The notes: generated by a model not told the origin, from the letters alone. Positions 53,862 through 63,160 are shown, counted from the first letter of the stretch. The stretch: DNA of 64,000 bases from Lamprocystis purpurea DSM 4197 (GCF_000379525.1 NZ_KB902492.1:1-64000); one strand, 5' to 3'. Numbers and translations are program-made.

Positions 53862-53904
53862 AGTCTAATCCGAACGCCCCATTTTTTCAAACAGTCGTTT
53901 GACA
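53862..53904 (-). promoter_or_regulatory. Promoter and operator of the tetR-RND operon
   Basis: On the minus strand, TTGAAA (53890-53885) and TAGACT (53867-53862) are spaced by 17 bases, a good sigma-70 promoter. Overlapping the -35 box is the inverted repeat TCAAACGACTGTTTGA (53902-53887), whose CAAACxxxxGTTTG core suits a TetR-type dimer. Plus-strand TTGACA at 53899 overlaps it but has no clear -10. Confidence 0.6.
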
Positions 53905-54027
53905 TCTTTCGCGATACGCGCGGCGGTCGACTGGAGTGTCATCAAGGGTTGACGTTGCGTTAGACTGACACCCCATCAGCCGTCCCATACCGCCGATGCC
54001 CAATCCTGGGATCAAGGCCGCGGCACC

Positions 54028-55500
54028 ATGCGCACGGCGTTACGCTTCCGCCAGGTAGGTCACCAGATGCTCGCACCCCTTGCGCTCTTGGAGCAGTTGC
54101 AGGCCCGACTCGACGAGGCGATCGGGCTCATCCCGACCGACCGGACCCCAGGGTTCGCCTCGCTTGTTCTCGAACTGCCGGAGGCGATCACACTGCCGCC
54201 CGAGTTGGACTGCGCGAGCTTCAGCTTCTCGCATGGCCAGGCCGGTGAACTGCGCGCGGGCTACGGGGTGGCGGCACAGTGGACCGCTCAAGGATCGGAC
54301 CGCCTGCGGGTGTTGAGCGCCCGCGTGCGCGATCTCACCCGCCACTGGCAGCACCTCGACCCGGATGAGACCGGGTTTCTCGGCTTTGCCATGCTCGGTT
54401 TCGCCGCCGCGCCCCATCCGGCGTCCACGCCCGTCCCGGCGCGCCCGGCGGACAGGACCGCGGACGCGTCAGCGGATCTGCCCGATGCCCTGCTGTGGCT
54501 CCCGGAACTCGGACTCTGCACCCGCCGCGGCCAAGCGGCGCTGGTGCTGACGACCCGACTGCCGGCGACCCACGCCGACCTGCGTCGGCGCTGGCGCGAC
54601 TGGCTGGCGCGACTGGTACCCGCGCTCGATGCCCCGCTGCCCGAGCCGCTGACCTCCAGCACACTCACCAATCTCGGCAGCCTGCCGGACCTGCGTGACT
54701 GGCAGATCCTGGTCGAGTCCGCCCTGACGGCGATTCGCAGCGGTCCGCTCGACAAGGTCGTCCTATGCCGCCGCATCGGGCTGCGCGGCCGCCGGCCCTT
54801 CGACCTGCGACGGCTGCTGGCCGCGCTCACGTACCTCTTTCCGTCCTGCCAGGTCATCAGCATCGAGCGCGGTGAGACCCGTTTCGTCGCCGCCACACCG
54901 GAACGTCTGCTGCGCGTCCATGGCCGGCAGGTGGAGGTCGACGCCATCGCCGGCACCGCGGCGCGCTCGGCCAGCGCACCGCGTGACGCTGCACTGACGG
55001 CCGCACTGCAGGCCTCCCGCAAGGACCAGCGGGAGCACGCCATGGTGGTGGAGGCGGTGCGCGAGGTGCTGGATGGCTGCTGCGACGCGGTCCAAGTGCC
55101 GGCCGTCCCTCGGGTCATGCAGTTGCACAACGCACAGCACCTGTGGAGCCCCGTGAGCGGTCGACTGCGCGATGCGACCGACCTCTTTACCCTGGCCGAA
55201 CGCCTGCATCCGACCCCGGCGACCAACGGCAAGCCGCAGTTGGAGGCGCGGCAGTGGCTGCACCGCATGGAGCCCCTGGAGCGCGGCTGGTATACCGGCG
55301 TCGCGGGCATTCTCGAGGCGGGCACGAGTCCCCAACTGGACGGCGAACTCTGGGTGCTGCTGCGCTGCGCGCAGATCCAAGGGGATGAAGCACAACTCTA
55401 CGCCGGGGCGGGGATCGTACTCGGCTCGGATCCCCTGGCCGAATGGCGCGAGACGGGACACAAACTCGCCGCCATCGCCACCGCCTTGCAGTTCGCATGA
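54028..55500 (+). CDS. menF: Isochorismate synthase
   Basis: The protein of about 490 aa belongs to the chorismate-binding family. Conserved stretches are LDKVVLCRRIGLRGRRP, FVAATPERLLRVHG, DAIAGTAARS, RKDQREHAMVVEAV and AGAGIVLGSDPLAEW at the C-terminus. It converts chorismate to isochorismate, the first step of menaquinone synthesis. An ATG at 54067 (MLAPLALLEQ) is an alternative start. It heads a plus-strand men cluster and overlaps menD (ATGA). Confidence 0.92.
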   Translation: MRTALRFRQVGHQMLAPLALLEQLQARLDEAIGLIPTDRTPGFASLVLELPEAITLPPELDCASFSFSHGQAGELRAGYGVAAQWTAQGSDRLRVLSARVRDLTRHWQHLDPDETGFLGFAMLGFAAAPHPASTPVPARPADRTADASADLPDALLWLPELGLCTRRGQAALVLTTRLPATHADLRRRWRDWLARLVPALDAPLPEPLTSSTLTNLGSLPDLRDWQILVESALTAIRSGPLDKVVLCRRIGLRGRRPFDLRRLLAALTYLFPSCQVISIERGETRFVAATPERLLRVHGRQVEVDAIAGTAARSASAPRDAALTAALQASRKDQREHAMVVEAVREVLDGCCDAVQVPAVPRVMQLHNAQHLWSPVSGRLRDATDLFTLAERLHPTPATNGKPQLEARQWLHRMEPLERGWYTGVAGILEAGTSPQLDGELWVLLRCAQIQGDEAQLYAGAGIVLGSDPLAEWRETGHKLAAIATALQFA

Positions 55501-57278
55501 CCGGGTCCCCATCCCCATCCGTCGCTGACCCGGCCGCCGCCGATCCGGCTGTCGGCGGGGTGCGCTGGTGCCTGGCCCTGCTCGACGGCCTGCTGGCCGG
55601 CGGGGTACGGGACCTGGTGCTCTCTCCCGGCTCACGCTCCACACCGGTGATCCTGGCCGCCCAGCAGCGCCCCGGGCTGACCCTGACGCCGATCCTGGAC
55701 GAGCGCAGCGCCGCCTTTTATGCACTGGGTCTGGCGCGCGCCCAGGGCCGACCGGCGGCGCTGCTGGCCACCTCCGGCAGCGCCCCGGCGCATTGGTATC
55801 CGGCGGTCATGGAGGCGAGCGAGTTCGGCATCCCGCTGATCCTGCTCTCGGCGGATCGGCCGCCGGAGCTGCGCGGCTGGGGGGCCAACCAAACCACGGA
55901 TCAGACCCGACTGTTCGGCACCCAGGTGCGCGAGTTCCATGATCCGGGAGCACCGCTGGACAGCCCCGCCGCCCGCGCGGCACTGACCGCGCTGGGACGA
56001 CGCGCCGCCGCGGTGAGCCAGGGCCGACGGCCGGGGCCGGTGCACATCAATCTGCCCCTGCGCGAACCGCTGGTGCCGCGCGGGAGCGGTGCTGCGGACG
56101 CTGTTGGCGTGGATCTGCCGCCGCCGGGGGACCGCCCTCCCGACCGCCTGAGCATTGCGGCCATCCCGGCGGCACTGCGTGAGCGCCTGCACGGCCGCGG
56201 TCTCATCTATTGCGGCCCCGACATCGACCGACCCGGTTTCGCCGCGGCAGCCCAGCGCTGCGCCCTCGCCTTGGGGGTCCCGCTGCTGGCCGATCCATTA
56301 TCCGAGGTACGCTTCGGTCCGGTGCCCGCGGCCGCCCCTCAGGGCCACAGCCCCCGCATCACCCGCTACAAAACACTGGCACGTAACCCGGCCGCCGCAC
56401 AAGCGTTACGACCGGACTGGATCCTGCGGTTCGGTCGCGCACCGATCTCCAAGACCGTGCTGGAATGGCTGCCGGGCATCACCCTGATCCTGGTCGACCC
56501 GGCCGAGCGCTGGTCCGATCCATCACACGACCTGGCCCGGGAGCGGTCGCTGCATCTGGCGGTCGACCCCGGCGCACTGTGCGACGCCCTGGCCGCCGAT
56601 CCGCCCGGCCGCGCGGATGCCGGCTGGCTCGCGCGCTGGGTGCAGGCCGAGCAGCGACTGGCGGTCCTGGCCGCCGACTACCTGGCGCAGGCCCCCTGGT
56701 GCGAGGCCCAACTGATCACCGACCTGGTAGCCGCCCTGCCGGCCGGTGACGGGCTGCTGTGCGCCAACTCACTGCCGATCCGCCAGTTCGAGACCTGGTC
56801 CGGCACCCGCGCGGCGCCGCTGCGCGTCTTCGGCAACCGCGGTCTGAGCGGTATCGACGGCCAGCTCTCGACCCTGGCGGGCCTCAACGCCGGGGGAGTA
56901 CCCACCACCGGATTGCTCGGGGACCTGTCGTTCCTGCACGATCTCTCCGGCCTGCTGCTCGCGACACGGCTCGACCGGCCCTGCATCGTCCTGAATAATG
57001 GGGGCGGCCGCATCTTCGATTATCTGCCGCAGTACGGCCTGCCGGATTTCGAACGGCTGTGGCGCACGCCGCGCCCGGTTGATCTCGGCGCCCTGGCACG
57101 CACCTTCGGGCTGCACCACCAGCGAGTCAGTGACGCCGCCGGCTGGCAGGAAGCCTTGGCCTCGGGACTTTCCGGGCGCGGCGGCCAACTCATCGAGGTC
57201 ATGATCGACGCCGACCGCAGCCGGGAGACCCATCTGGCGTTCCGACAGCGGATCGCGGAGGCGGATCTGCTGGGTTAG
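55497..57278 (+). CDS. menD: SEPHCHC synthase
   Basis: The 593-aa thiamine-diphosphate enzyme has VLSPGSRSTPVILAAQ, the DERSAAFYALGLARAQGRP segment, and the ThDP/Mg motif from GDLSFLHD through CIVLNNGGGRIFDYLP. It adds a succinic semialdehyde unit from 2-oxoglutarate to isochorismate. The ATG at 55497 overlaps the menF stop; an upstream open stretch lies inside menF. A 138-base spacer with REP-like hairpins follows before menB. Confidence 0.94.
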   Translation: MTGSPSPSVADPAAADPAVGGVRWCLALLDGLLAGGVRDLVLSPGSRSTPVILAAQQRPGLTLTPILDERSAAFYALGLARAQGRPAALLATSGSAPAHWYPAVMEASEFGIPLILLSADRPPELRGWGANQTTDQTRLFGTQVREFHDPGAPLDSPAARAALTALGRRAAAVSQGRRPGPVHINLPLREPLVPRGSGAADAVGVDLPPPGDRPPDRLSIAAIPAALRERLHGRGLIYCGPDIDRPGFAAAAQRCALALGVPLLADPLSEVRFGPVPAAAPQGHSPRITRYKTLARNPAAAQALRPDWILRFGRAPISKTVLEWLPGITLILVDPAERWSDPSHDLARERSLHLAVDPGALCDALAADPPGRADAGWLARWVQAEQRLAVLAADYLAQAPWCEAQLITDLVAALPAGDGLLCANSLPIRQFETWSGTRAAPLRVFGNRGLSGIDGQLSTLAGLNAGGVPTTGLLGDLSFLHDLSGLLLATRLDRPCIVLNNGGGRIFDYLPQYGLPDFERLWRTPRPVDLGALARTFGLHHQRVSDAAGWQEALASGLSGRGGQLIEVMIDADRSRETHLAFRQRIAEADLLG

Positions 57279-57303
57279 GAACGGCAGTCGTCGCTTAGGG
57301 CCA

Positions 57304-57351
57304 CCGGCCGCTGGAGCGGCCGGACGGCATTCCCACGCTGGAGCGTGGGAA
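57304..57351. repeat. Two adjacent REP-like hairpins between menD and menB
   Basis: CCGGCCGCTGGAGCGGCCGG (57304-57323) and TCCCACGCTGGAGCGTGGGA (57331-57350) each fold into a perfect hairpin with a GGA-type loop. The second sequence is a widespread gammaproteobacterial intergenic repeat. They could attenuate or protect the menFD message. Confidence 0.75.
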
Positions 57352-57416
57352 CGAGAAATTAGTGCTCATTCGCGGCTAAATTTTCTTCTCTGAAATTCTC
57401 TCCGGAGTCATCTCTA

Positions 57417-58262
57417 ATGCAGCAGCAAGGCGACCAGCCGGCCGTCCACTGGGAAACACCGCCCGGACCGGTCTATGGTGATATCCTCTATCAGCACTGG
57501 ACCGGCGTGGCCAAGATCACCATCAATCGGCCGGAGGTCCGCAATGCCTTCCGCCCCGAGACCGTGCGGGAACTCATCGACGCCTTCCACCGCGCCCATC
57601 TGGACCCCTCGATCGGGGTCATCGTACTCACCGGCGCCGGCGACCTGGCCTTCTGCTCCGGAGGAGATCAGCGGGTTCGCGGCGACGAGGGCTATCGCGA
57701 CGGCGCGGGGGTCGAACAACTCAACGTCCTGGATCTGCAACGCCAGATTCGCACCCTGCCCAAACCCGTGGTGGCGATGGTGGCGGGTTACGCCATCGGC
57801 GGCGGCCATGTGCTGCATCTGATCTGCGATCTCAGCATCGCGGCGGACAATGCCCGCTTCGGTCAGACCGGACCCCGGGTCGGGAGCTTCGACGGGGGCC
57901 TCGGCGCCGGACTCATGGCCCGCACGGTCGGCCTCAAGCGGGCCAAGGAGATTTGGTTTCTGTGTCGACAATACGACGCGCAGGAAGCCCTGCAAATGGG
58001 GCTGGTCAACACCGTGGTGCCGCTGGCCGACCTGGAGACCGTGACCCTGGACTGGTGCCGGACCATGCTCGCGTTGTCGCCCACGGCCCTGCGGATGCTG
58101 AAAGCCGCCTTCAATGCCGACACCGATGGACTGTCCGGTATTCAGGAACTGGCAGGCAACGCCACCGCACTCTTCTACACTACAGAGGAGGCCCAGGAGG
58201 GGCGCGACGCCTACCTGGAGCGCCGTCCGCCTGACTTCGGCAAGTTTCCGCGGCGGCCCTGA
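57417..58262 (+). CDS. menB: 1,4-dihydroxy-2-naphthoyl-CoA synthase
   Basis: The 281-aa crotonase-fold enzyme has [35 protein letters not shown] (the GGDQ motif of MenB), and [19 protein letters not shown]. It closes the naphthoate ring from o-succinylbenzoyl-CoA. The start at 57417 has a weak ribosome-binding site (CCGGAG). It is followed by menA after 50 bases. Confidence 0.95.
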   Translation: MQQQGDQPAVHWETPPGPVYGDILYQHWTGVAKITINRPEVRNAFRPETVRELIDAFHRAHLDPSIGVIVLTGAGDLAFCSGGDQRVRGDEGYRDGAGVEQLNVLDLQRQIRTLPKPVVAMVAGYAIGGGHVLHLICDLSIAADNARFGQTGPRVGSFDGGLGAGLMARTVGLKRAKEIWFLCRQYDAQEALQMGLVNTVVPLADLETVTLDWCRTMLALSPTALRMLKAAFNADTDGLSGIQELAGNATALFYTTEEAQEGRDAYLERRPPDFGKFPRRP

Positions 58263-58312
58263 TCAGCGATGGTCCGCCAGGCAACGCACGTGAACGCGAC
58301 TGTAACAACACG

Positions 58313-59263
58313 ATGCAACAAGATACCGACACCTTGACCGTGCCGCTCGACCTGGAACCGACCAACCGGGCCGATGCCGGGGCCTCGGCCATCGGCCGTT
58401 GGGTCGCCGCCGCGCGCCCCAAGACCCTGCTGCTGGCCGCCACGCCGGTGCTGGCCGGCATCGCCCTGGCCGCCATCACGACCGGGACCCTGGCGCCCCT
58501 GGTCGCCGCCGCGACCCTGCTCGCCGCGCTCGCCATCCAGGTCGGCACCAACCTGCACAATGACGCGGCCGACTTCGAGCGCGGCACCGACACACCGGAG
58601 CGGGTAGGCCCGCCGCGCGCCACGGCCCAAGGCTGGTTCACCGCCCGCCAGGTACGCACCGCCGCCCATCTGACCTTCGGACTTGCTTTCGCGCTCGGGC
58701 TGCTGTTGGTGGCGCGCGGCGGTTGGCCCATCTTCCTGGTCGGTGTCGCCGCCCTGGCCAGCGGCTATGCCTATACCAGCGGCCCCCGGCCCATCGCTTA
58801 CGGCCCGTTCGGCGAACTCTATGTGCTGGCCTTCTTTGGGATCACCGCGGTCGCGGGCAGCTATTACCTGCAAACCCTGACGCTGGACCGACCGGCAGTG
58901 ACGCTCGGCCTGGCCCTGGGTCTGCCGGCGGCAGCCGTGCTGCTGCTCAACAACTATCGCGATCTGGAAACCGACGTTGCCGCGGGTCGCCGCACCCTCT
59001 GTGACGTGCTGGGACGACCGCGGGCACGGGTCCTGTACGCACTCCTGATGCTGCTGCCCCTGCCGCTGCTGCTCGGCGCCGGACTCCCCGGGGCGACCTG
59101 GCTGACCCTAGGTGCCCTGCCCCTGGGACTGCTGCTGATCGCCCGTCTCTACCACGGCGCCCAAGGCGCCCAAATCAACCCGATGCTCGGCCAGACCGGG
59201 CTTTACCAGGGCCTGCTGACCCTGCTGATGATCGTCGGGTTCGCCTTCGGAGGCAGCGCATGA
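58313..59263 (+). CDS. menA: 1,4-dihydroxy-2-naphthoate polyprenyltransferase
   Basis: The 316-aa protein is a UbiA-family prenyltransferase with about nine membrane helices. The two Asp-rich motifs are NLHNDAADFERGTDTPERVG and NNYRDLETDVAAGRRTL. It attaches the polyprenyl chain to dihydroxynaphthoate. The first 30 residues are not membrane-like and may be a short cytoplasmic tail. It is 16 bases upstream of menC. Confidence 0.93.
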   Translation: MQQDTDTLTVPLDLEPTNRADAGASAIGRWVAAARPKTLLLAATPVLAGIALAAITTGTLAPLVAAATLLAALAIQVGTNLHNDAADFERGTDTPERVGPPRATAQGWFTARQVRTAAHLTFGLAFALGLLLVARGGWPIFLVGVAALASGYAYTSGPRPIAYGPFGELYVLAFFGITAVAGSYYLQTLTLDRPAVTLGLALGLPAAAVLLLNNYRDLETDVAAGRRTLCDVLGRPRARVLYALLMLLPLPLLLGAGLPGATWLTLGALPLGLLLIARLYHGAQGAQINPMLGQTGLYQGLLTLLMIVGFAFGGSA

Positions 59264-59291
59264 GCAGTCCCCGCGTCCCGTGGCCCGAACC

Positions 59292-60365
59292 ATGACCGCG
59301 CCCCTGATCGAGCGCGTGGATTTGGTGCCCTACCGACTGCCGCTGTCCCGGGTCTGGGCCAGCGCCCGCGGCAACTTCCGGGAGCGGCGCGGCTGGCTGG
59401 TCAGCGTGAGGTGCGGGGATCTGCGCGGCTATGGGGATTGTGCCCCCTTGCCCGAGGCGGGCACCGAAACCGCCGAGGCGGCGGCGCAACGTCTGCCGGA
59501 GCAACGCGCCAGGCTCACCGGCATGGCACTCGACCAGGCCTTGGACACCCTGCTGACCCACGCCGATCACCGCACCCCCGCCGCCGATTTCGCCCTGGAC
59601 TGCGCCCTGTCGGACTTGCGCAGCCGACTCGCCGGGACCAGCCTGCGCTGCTGGCTGGCGGCCGATGCGCCCGCCCAGGTACCGGTCAACGGCGTCCTGG
59701 GGCCGCTGGTGGAGACGACCCGCGCCGATCTGGAGCGCGCCGCCCGCGCCGGCTTCCGGGTGGTCAAACTCAAGGTCGGGATCGCTGCACCGGACCGCGA
59801 ACTGGAACGACTGGACACACTCGCCGCAACCCTGCCCAAAGGGCTTGGTCTGCGTCTGGATGCCAACGGCGCCTGGGAGCCGGGGACCGCCACCCGTGTC
59901 CTCAGCGCCTTGCGCGGGCTGCCCGGACAGCCCGTAGAATCGCTCGAAGAGCCTTTGCGGGAACCCGACTGGGCGACGCTGGCGCGGCTCCAGTCGATCG
60001 CCGGGTTCCCCCTGGCCTTGGACGAATCCATCCCGCTGTTGGGCATCGACTTCGATCCCGCCGGCTTCCCGGTCCGGCGCGCCGTCCTCAAGCCCGCCGC
60101 CATCGGCGGCCTGCGGCGCACCCTGGCCTTGGCCCGGCGCCTGTCGGCGGCGGGGATCGAGGTGGTGGTCACCAGCCTGATCGAATCCGCGGCCGGTCAC
60201 TGGCCGACCGCGCAACTCGCCGCCGCCATCGGCAGCCAGATTCCCCAAGGACTGGCCACCGCCGACTGGCTGGCCGAGAACCTGGGTCCGCCGCCCCGCC
60301 CGGTGGCCGGCTACCTGCGGCTGCCCGATACGGTTGGCTCCGGGTTTGCGCCCTATGCCACCTGA
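59292..60365 (+). CDS. menC: o-Succinylbenzoate synthase
   Basis: The protein of about 357 aa belongs to the enolase superfamily. It shows the catalytic lysine pair in VVKLKVGIA, metal-binding LRLDANGAWEP, ESLEEPLREPDW and LDESIPLL, and the second lysine in VLKPAAIGGL. It dehydrates SHCHC to o-succinylbenzoate. A GTG at 59280 is an alternative start. The gene order menFDBAC lacks menE and menH here. Repeat copy 4 begins eight bases after its stop. Confidence 0.92.
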   Translation: MTAPLIERVDLVPYRLPLSRVWASARGNFRERRGWLVSVRCGDLRGYGDCAPLPEAGTETAEAAAQRLPEQRARLTGMALDQALDTLLTHADHRTPAADFALDCALSDLRSRLAGTSLRCWLAADAPAQVPVNGVLGPLVETTRADLERAARAGFRVVKLKVGIAAPDRELERLDTLAATLPKGLGLRLDANGAWEPGTATRVLSALRGLPGQPVESLEEPLREPDWATLARLQSIAGFPLALDESIPLLGIDFDPAGFPVRRAVLKPAAIGGLRRTLALARRLSAAGIEVVVTSLIESAAGHWPTAQLAAAIGSQIPQGLATADWLAENLGPPPRPVAGYLRLPDTVGSGFAPYAT

Positions 60366-60373
60366 TAGCGCAC

Positions 60374-60461
60374 GTCGTTGTTGTTGTCGTTGTCGTTGTC
60401 GTAGTCGGATAAGCGATTCAGGGCTCCATAAACTCGATTACGATTACGACAACGACAACGA
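60374..60461. repeat. Hexanucleotide palindromic element, copy 4
   Basis: The left arm TCGTTGTTGTTGTCGTTGTC starts at 60374 and ends in GTAGTCGGATAAGCGATT. The right arm CTCGATTACGATTACGACAA runs to about 60461. The element fills the whole spacer between menC and the thioesterase gene, ending only three bases before the latter's ATG, so a hairpin here would sit on its ribosome-binding site. The loop GGATAAGCGAT matches GGAGAAGCGAT of copy 1. Confidence 0.83.
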
Positions 60462-60464
60462 CCA

Positions 60465-60938
60465 ATGGTGACGCAGCCCCCCCCTCTCGAATCCCCGGCG
60501 TTCTTTACCCATGACCTGCGCATCCGCCTGCACGATACGGACGCGGCCGGGGTGCTGTTCTACGGTCATCTGTTCCGGCATGCCCACGATGCCTACGAGT
60601 CCTTTATGGAGCACATCGGGTTTGCGCTGCCCGCGTTGATCGGGCTTGGGCCAACCCCGCTCCTCCCGCTGCCGATCATCCAGGCGCAGGCACGCTACCT
60701 GCGCCCGCTGCGCCACGGCGAGGCGGTCCGGATCGAACTGCGGGTCACCGAGGTGCGCGACCGCTCATTCGCCCTGGATTACCGCTTTTGCGACACCCAG
60801 GGGCGCGCCTGCGCCACGGCAAGCACCGTGCATTGCCTGGCCGATGCGCAGATGACCCTGCCCGCGGAACTGCGTCGTGCGCTGACCGCCCGGATCGCGG
60901 ACCTCGATCATCATTCCAGCCGGGTGGACAAGCGCTAG
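60465..60938 (+). CDS. Hot-dog thioesterase, probably DHNA-CoA hydrolase
   Basis: The 157-aa protein is a 4-hydroxybenzoyl-CoA-thioesterase-like hot-dog enzyme (LHDTDAAGVLFYGHLFRHAH, then QARYLRPLRHGEAVRIEL). At the end of a men cluster, it is most likely the enzyme that releases dihydroxynaphthoate from its CoA ester before MenA acts. The ATG at 60465 is directly preceded by repeat copy 4, and I see no ordinary ribosome-binding site there. Confidence 0.8.
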   Translation: MVTQPPPLESPAFFTHDLRIRLHDTDAAGVLFYGHLFRHAHDAYESFMEHIGFALPALIGLGPTPLLPLPIIQAQARYLRPLRHGEAVRIELRVTEVRDRSFALDYRFCDTQGRACATASTVHCLADAQMTLPAELRRALTARIADLDHHSSRVDKR

Positions 60939-61414
60939 CCCAGTCCACCAAATCCCGCGCCACAACGCGTCGTTGTCGTGATCGGAGAAGCGATTCGATT
61001 CGAGCATGAGCCGCCCGTGCAAGTCGCGTAGCGAGCCCGTGGGAGCGGCGTCCCGCCGCGATGCGGTGCCGCGGTGCCCTCTAACGCCGCGGTGACGCGC
61101 CGGTCCCGTCGCGGCGGGACGCCGCTCCCACAGGGCACTGTCATCTGACCAAGTCGGTGCGCGACGCACCACACCACCCACAAAACGCCCTCGCTTGGTG
61201 CGTCGCTTTTCGTAGGACCACAAGCCGCTCCCGGCAGGTAACGTCGGCTCGGCAAGCAAGAACACCTGACTTCCGGCCGCTTGACAGCCCGCTGCCCCAT
61301 CCAGCCGTGCAGCCCCCGCGACCAACCCTCAGTGCCGCATCCGCCCGGCATAGTTCGTGCTTAGCCTTGCACCAATTTCGCACAAGACAACCCAACGACA
61401 CGAGGTGATTTTCG
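60939..61414. repeat. Gene-free region with partial GTTGTC element and a REP pair
   Basis: CGTCGTTGTCGTGATCGGAG (60968-60987) continues AAGCGATT, as in copies 1 and 4, but the opposite arm is absent. At 61039-61061 and 61109-61131 lie inverted copies of a 23-base sequence beginning GTGGGAGCGGCGTCCCGCCG. The same pair recurs at 62685-62776, after amt. The rest shows only low-quality open frames. A GAGGTG ribosome-binding site precedes amt. Confidence 0.75.
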
Positions 61415-62620
61415 ATGGAAACACTGCGGGACGGTACTGACGTCCTCTTCATTTTGATCGGCGCCGTGATGGTACTCGCCATGCACGCCGGCTTCGCTTT
61501 CCTGGAGTTGGGGACGGTTCGCGCCAAGAATCAGGTCAATGCCCTGGCCAAGATCATGAGCGACTTCGCCGTCTCCACCCTCGCCTACTTTTTTGTCGGT
61601 TACTGGATCGCTTACGGTGTCAACTTTTTCTCGAATGCCGCCTCGCTGCAGGTCGAACATGGCTTTGCTCTGGTCAAATTCTTCTTTCTCTTGACCTTTG
61701 CCGCGGCCATTCCGGCCATCGTCTCCGGCGGCATCGCCGAGCGCGCACGCTTCTACCCCCAATTATTCGCCTCACTGCTCATCGTCAGCCTGCTCTATCC
61801 GTTCTTCGAGGGCATGGCCTGGAACGGGAATTTCGGCATGCAGGCCCTCATCGAAAGCACCTTCGGCAAACCCTTCCACGACTTCGCCGGATCGGTGGTG
61901 GTCCACGCCGTCGGCGGCTGGATCGCCCTGGCCGCCGTGCTCCTGCTCGGGCCGCGCCAGGGACGCTACCGGGCCGACGGCGGCGTGACCGCTCACCCGC
62001 CGTCCTCGATCCCCTTCCTCTCGCTCGGCGCCTGGACCCTGACCGTCGGCTGGTTCGGCTTCAATGTCATGTCGGCCCAGACCGTCGAGGCGGTCAGCGG
62101 GCTGGTCGCGGTCAACTCGCTGATGGCGATGGTCGGCGGCATCCTGGCGGCACTGGTCATCGGCAAGAACGACCCCGGCTTCCTGCACAACGGACCGCTG
62201 GCCGGCTTGGTCGCGGTGTGCGCCGGTTCGGACCTGATGCACCCGATCGGTGCCTTGGTGACCGGCGCCGTGGCAGGCGGCCTGTTCGTCTATGCCTTCA
62301 CCCTGACTCAGAACAAGTGGCGCATCGACGACGTGCTGGGTGTCTGGCCCCTGCACGGACTCTGCGGACTCTGGGGCGGCATCGCGGCGGGAATCTTCGG
62401 ACTCACGGCGCTGGGCGGCGTCGGCGGGGTAACCTTCGGCGGCCAGGTGGCAGGGACCCTGATCGGGGTCGGCATCGCCTTCGGCGGCGGCTTCCTGATC
62501 TATGGCGGGATCAAGCTGCTCATGGGGCTGCGGCTCAGTCAGGAAGACGAATACATCGGCGCCGACCTGAGTATCCATAAGATCACGGCGCAACCCGACT
62601 ACAATCGCGGCGAAGTCTGA
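61415..62620 (+). CDS. amt: Ammonium transporter
   Basis: The 401-aa protein is an Amt/Rh family channel with about eleven helices. Features include MHAGFAFLELGTVRAKNQ, the DFAGSVVVHAVGGW histidine motif and DVLGVWPLHGLCGLWGG with the second pore histidine. There is no signal peptide, which is unusual beside the enterobacterial AmtB. No glnK gene is adjacent in the window. REP-type inverted repeats lie on both sides of the gene. Confidence 0.93.
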   Translation: METLRDGTDVLFILIGAVMVLAMHAGFAFLELGTVRAKNQVNALAKIMSDFAVSTLAYFFVGYWIAYGVNFFSNAASLQVEHGFALVKFFFLLTFAAAIPAIVSGGIAERARFYPQLFASLLIVSLLYPFFEGMAWNGNFGMQALIESTFGKPFHDFAGSVVVHAVGGWIALAAVLLLGPRQGRYRADGGVTAHPPSSIPFLSLGAWTLTVGWFGFNVMSAQTVEAVSGLVAVNSLMAMVGGILAALVIGKNDPGFLHNGPLAGLVAVCAGSDLMHPIGALVTGAVAGGLFVYAFTLTQNKWRIDDVLGVWPLHGLCGLWGGIAAGIFGLTALGGVGGVTFGGQVAGTLIGVGIAFGGGFLIYGGIKLLMGLRLSQEDEYIGADLSIHKITAQPDYNRGEV

Positions 62621-62684
62621 CCGCGCCTGCCCGCGGGGCGCGCCCGGCCGCGCCCCGCACCCCGCCCACCATTGCTCCGGACCT

Positions 62685-62776
62685 GTGGGAGCGGCGTCCC
62701 GCCGCGATGAGGTCGGGCGTGTCACCGCCGTTCGAGATCACCGCGGCACCGCATCGCGGCGGGACGCCCCTCCCAC
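62685..62776. repeat. REP-like inverted pair downstream of amt
   Basis: The 23-base unit beginning GTGGGAGCGGCGTCCCGCCG (62685-62707) is answered by its inverted copy, with one change, at 62754-62776. The same pair lies upstream of amt at 61039-61131. The remaining sequence from 62621 to 62932 has no supportable gene. Confidence 0.8.
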
Positions 62777-62932
62777 GGGGGCCATACATCGTCCGGAAGA
62801 GTGCCGGACCTTGCGTCTGACCGGGCATGCGCGTAAAGAATGCGGCCTCTTTGTCACCGCAACCGCTGGCCCTGAAGGCCAACGCACCCAGGTCGGCGCC
62901 ACCTCCGACCGTCCAGCGAGGGCGCTCCTATC

Positions 62933-63160
62933 ATGCGCGGCCTTTACCCACTGCACCCGACCGCCGAGTTCCTCGATCCGGTCACGCTGCTGTATCGCGC
63001 CGCAAGAGTGGTCTATCAGGCATTCCGCTGCTTTCGTGCACTGATTGGCGGGGACAAAGCGATCGTCTTCCGGGAGTGCCACCTCCTGGCGCTCGCGCTC
63101 GTACTTGTCGGCGCCGTCCTTCTCGTCGCGGTGCTGACCGATGTGCTTGATCCCGCGTAG
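62933..63160 (+). CDS. Small membrane protein, 75 aa
   Basis: The protein has a cytoplasmic-looking N-terminal part (EFLDPVTLLYRAARVVYQAF) and one C-terminal membrane helix (LALALVLVGAVLLVAVLTDV). Codon third positions are mostly G or C as in neighbouring genes. I do not recognise a family. An overlapping minus-strand frame (62738-63208) has no coherent features and was not preferred. It precedes the ferritin-like gene by 89 bases. Confidence 0.5.
   Translation: MRGLYPLHPTAEFLDPVTLLYRAARVVYQAFRCFRALIGGDKAIVFRECHLLALALVLVGAVLLVAVLTDVLDPA

Noticed and set aside
61340-61380. Sigma-54 promoter before amt
   Set aside because: TTGCA is present near 61367-61371, but the GG element expected at -24 is missing, so the match is too weak.
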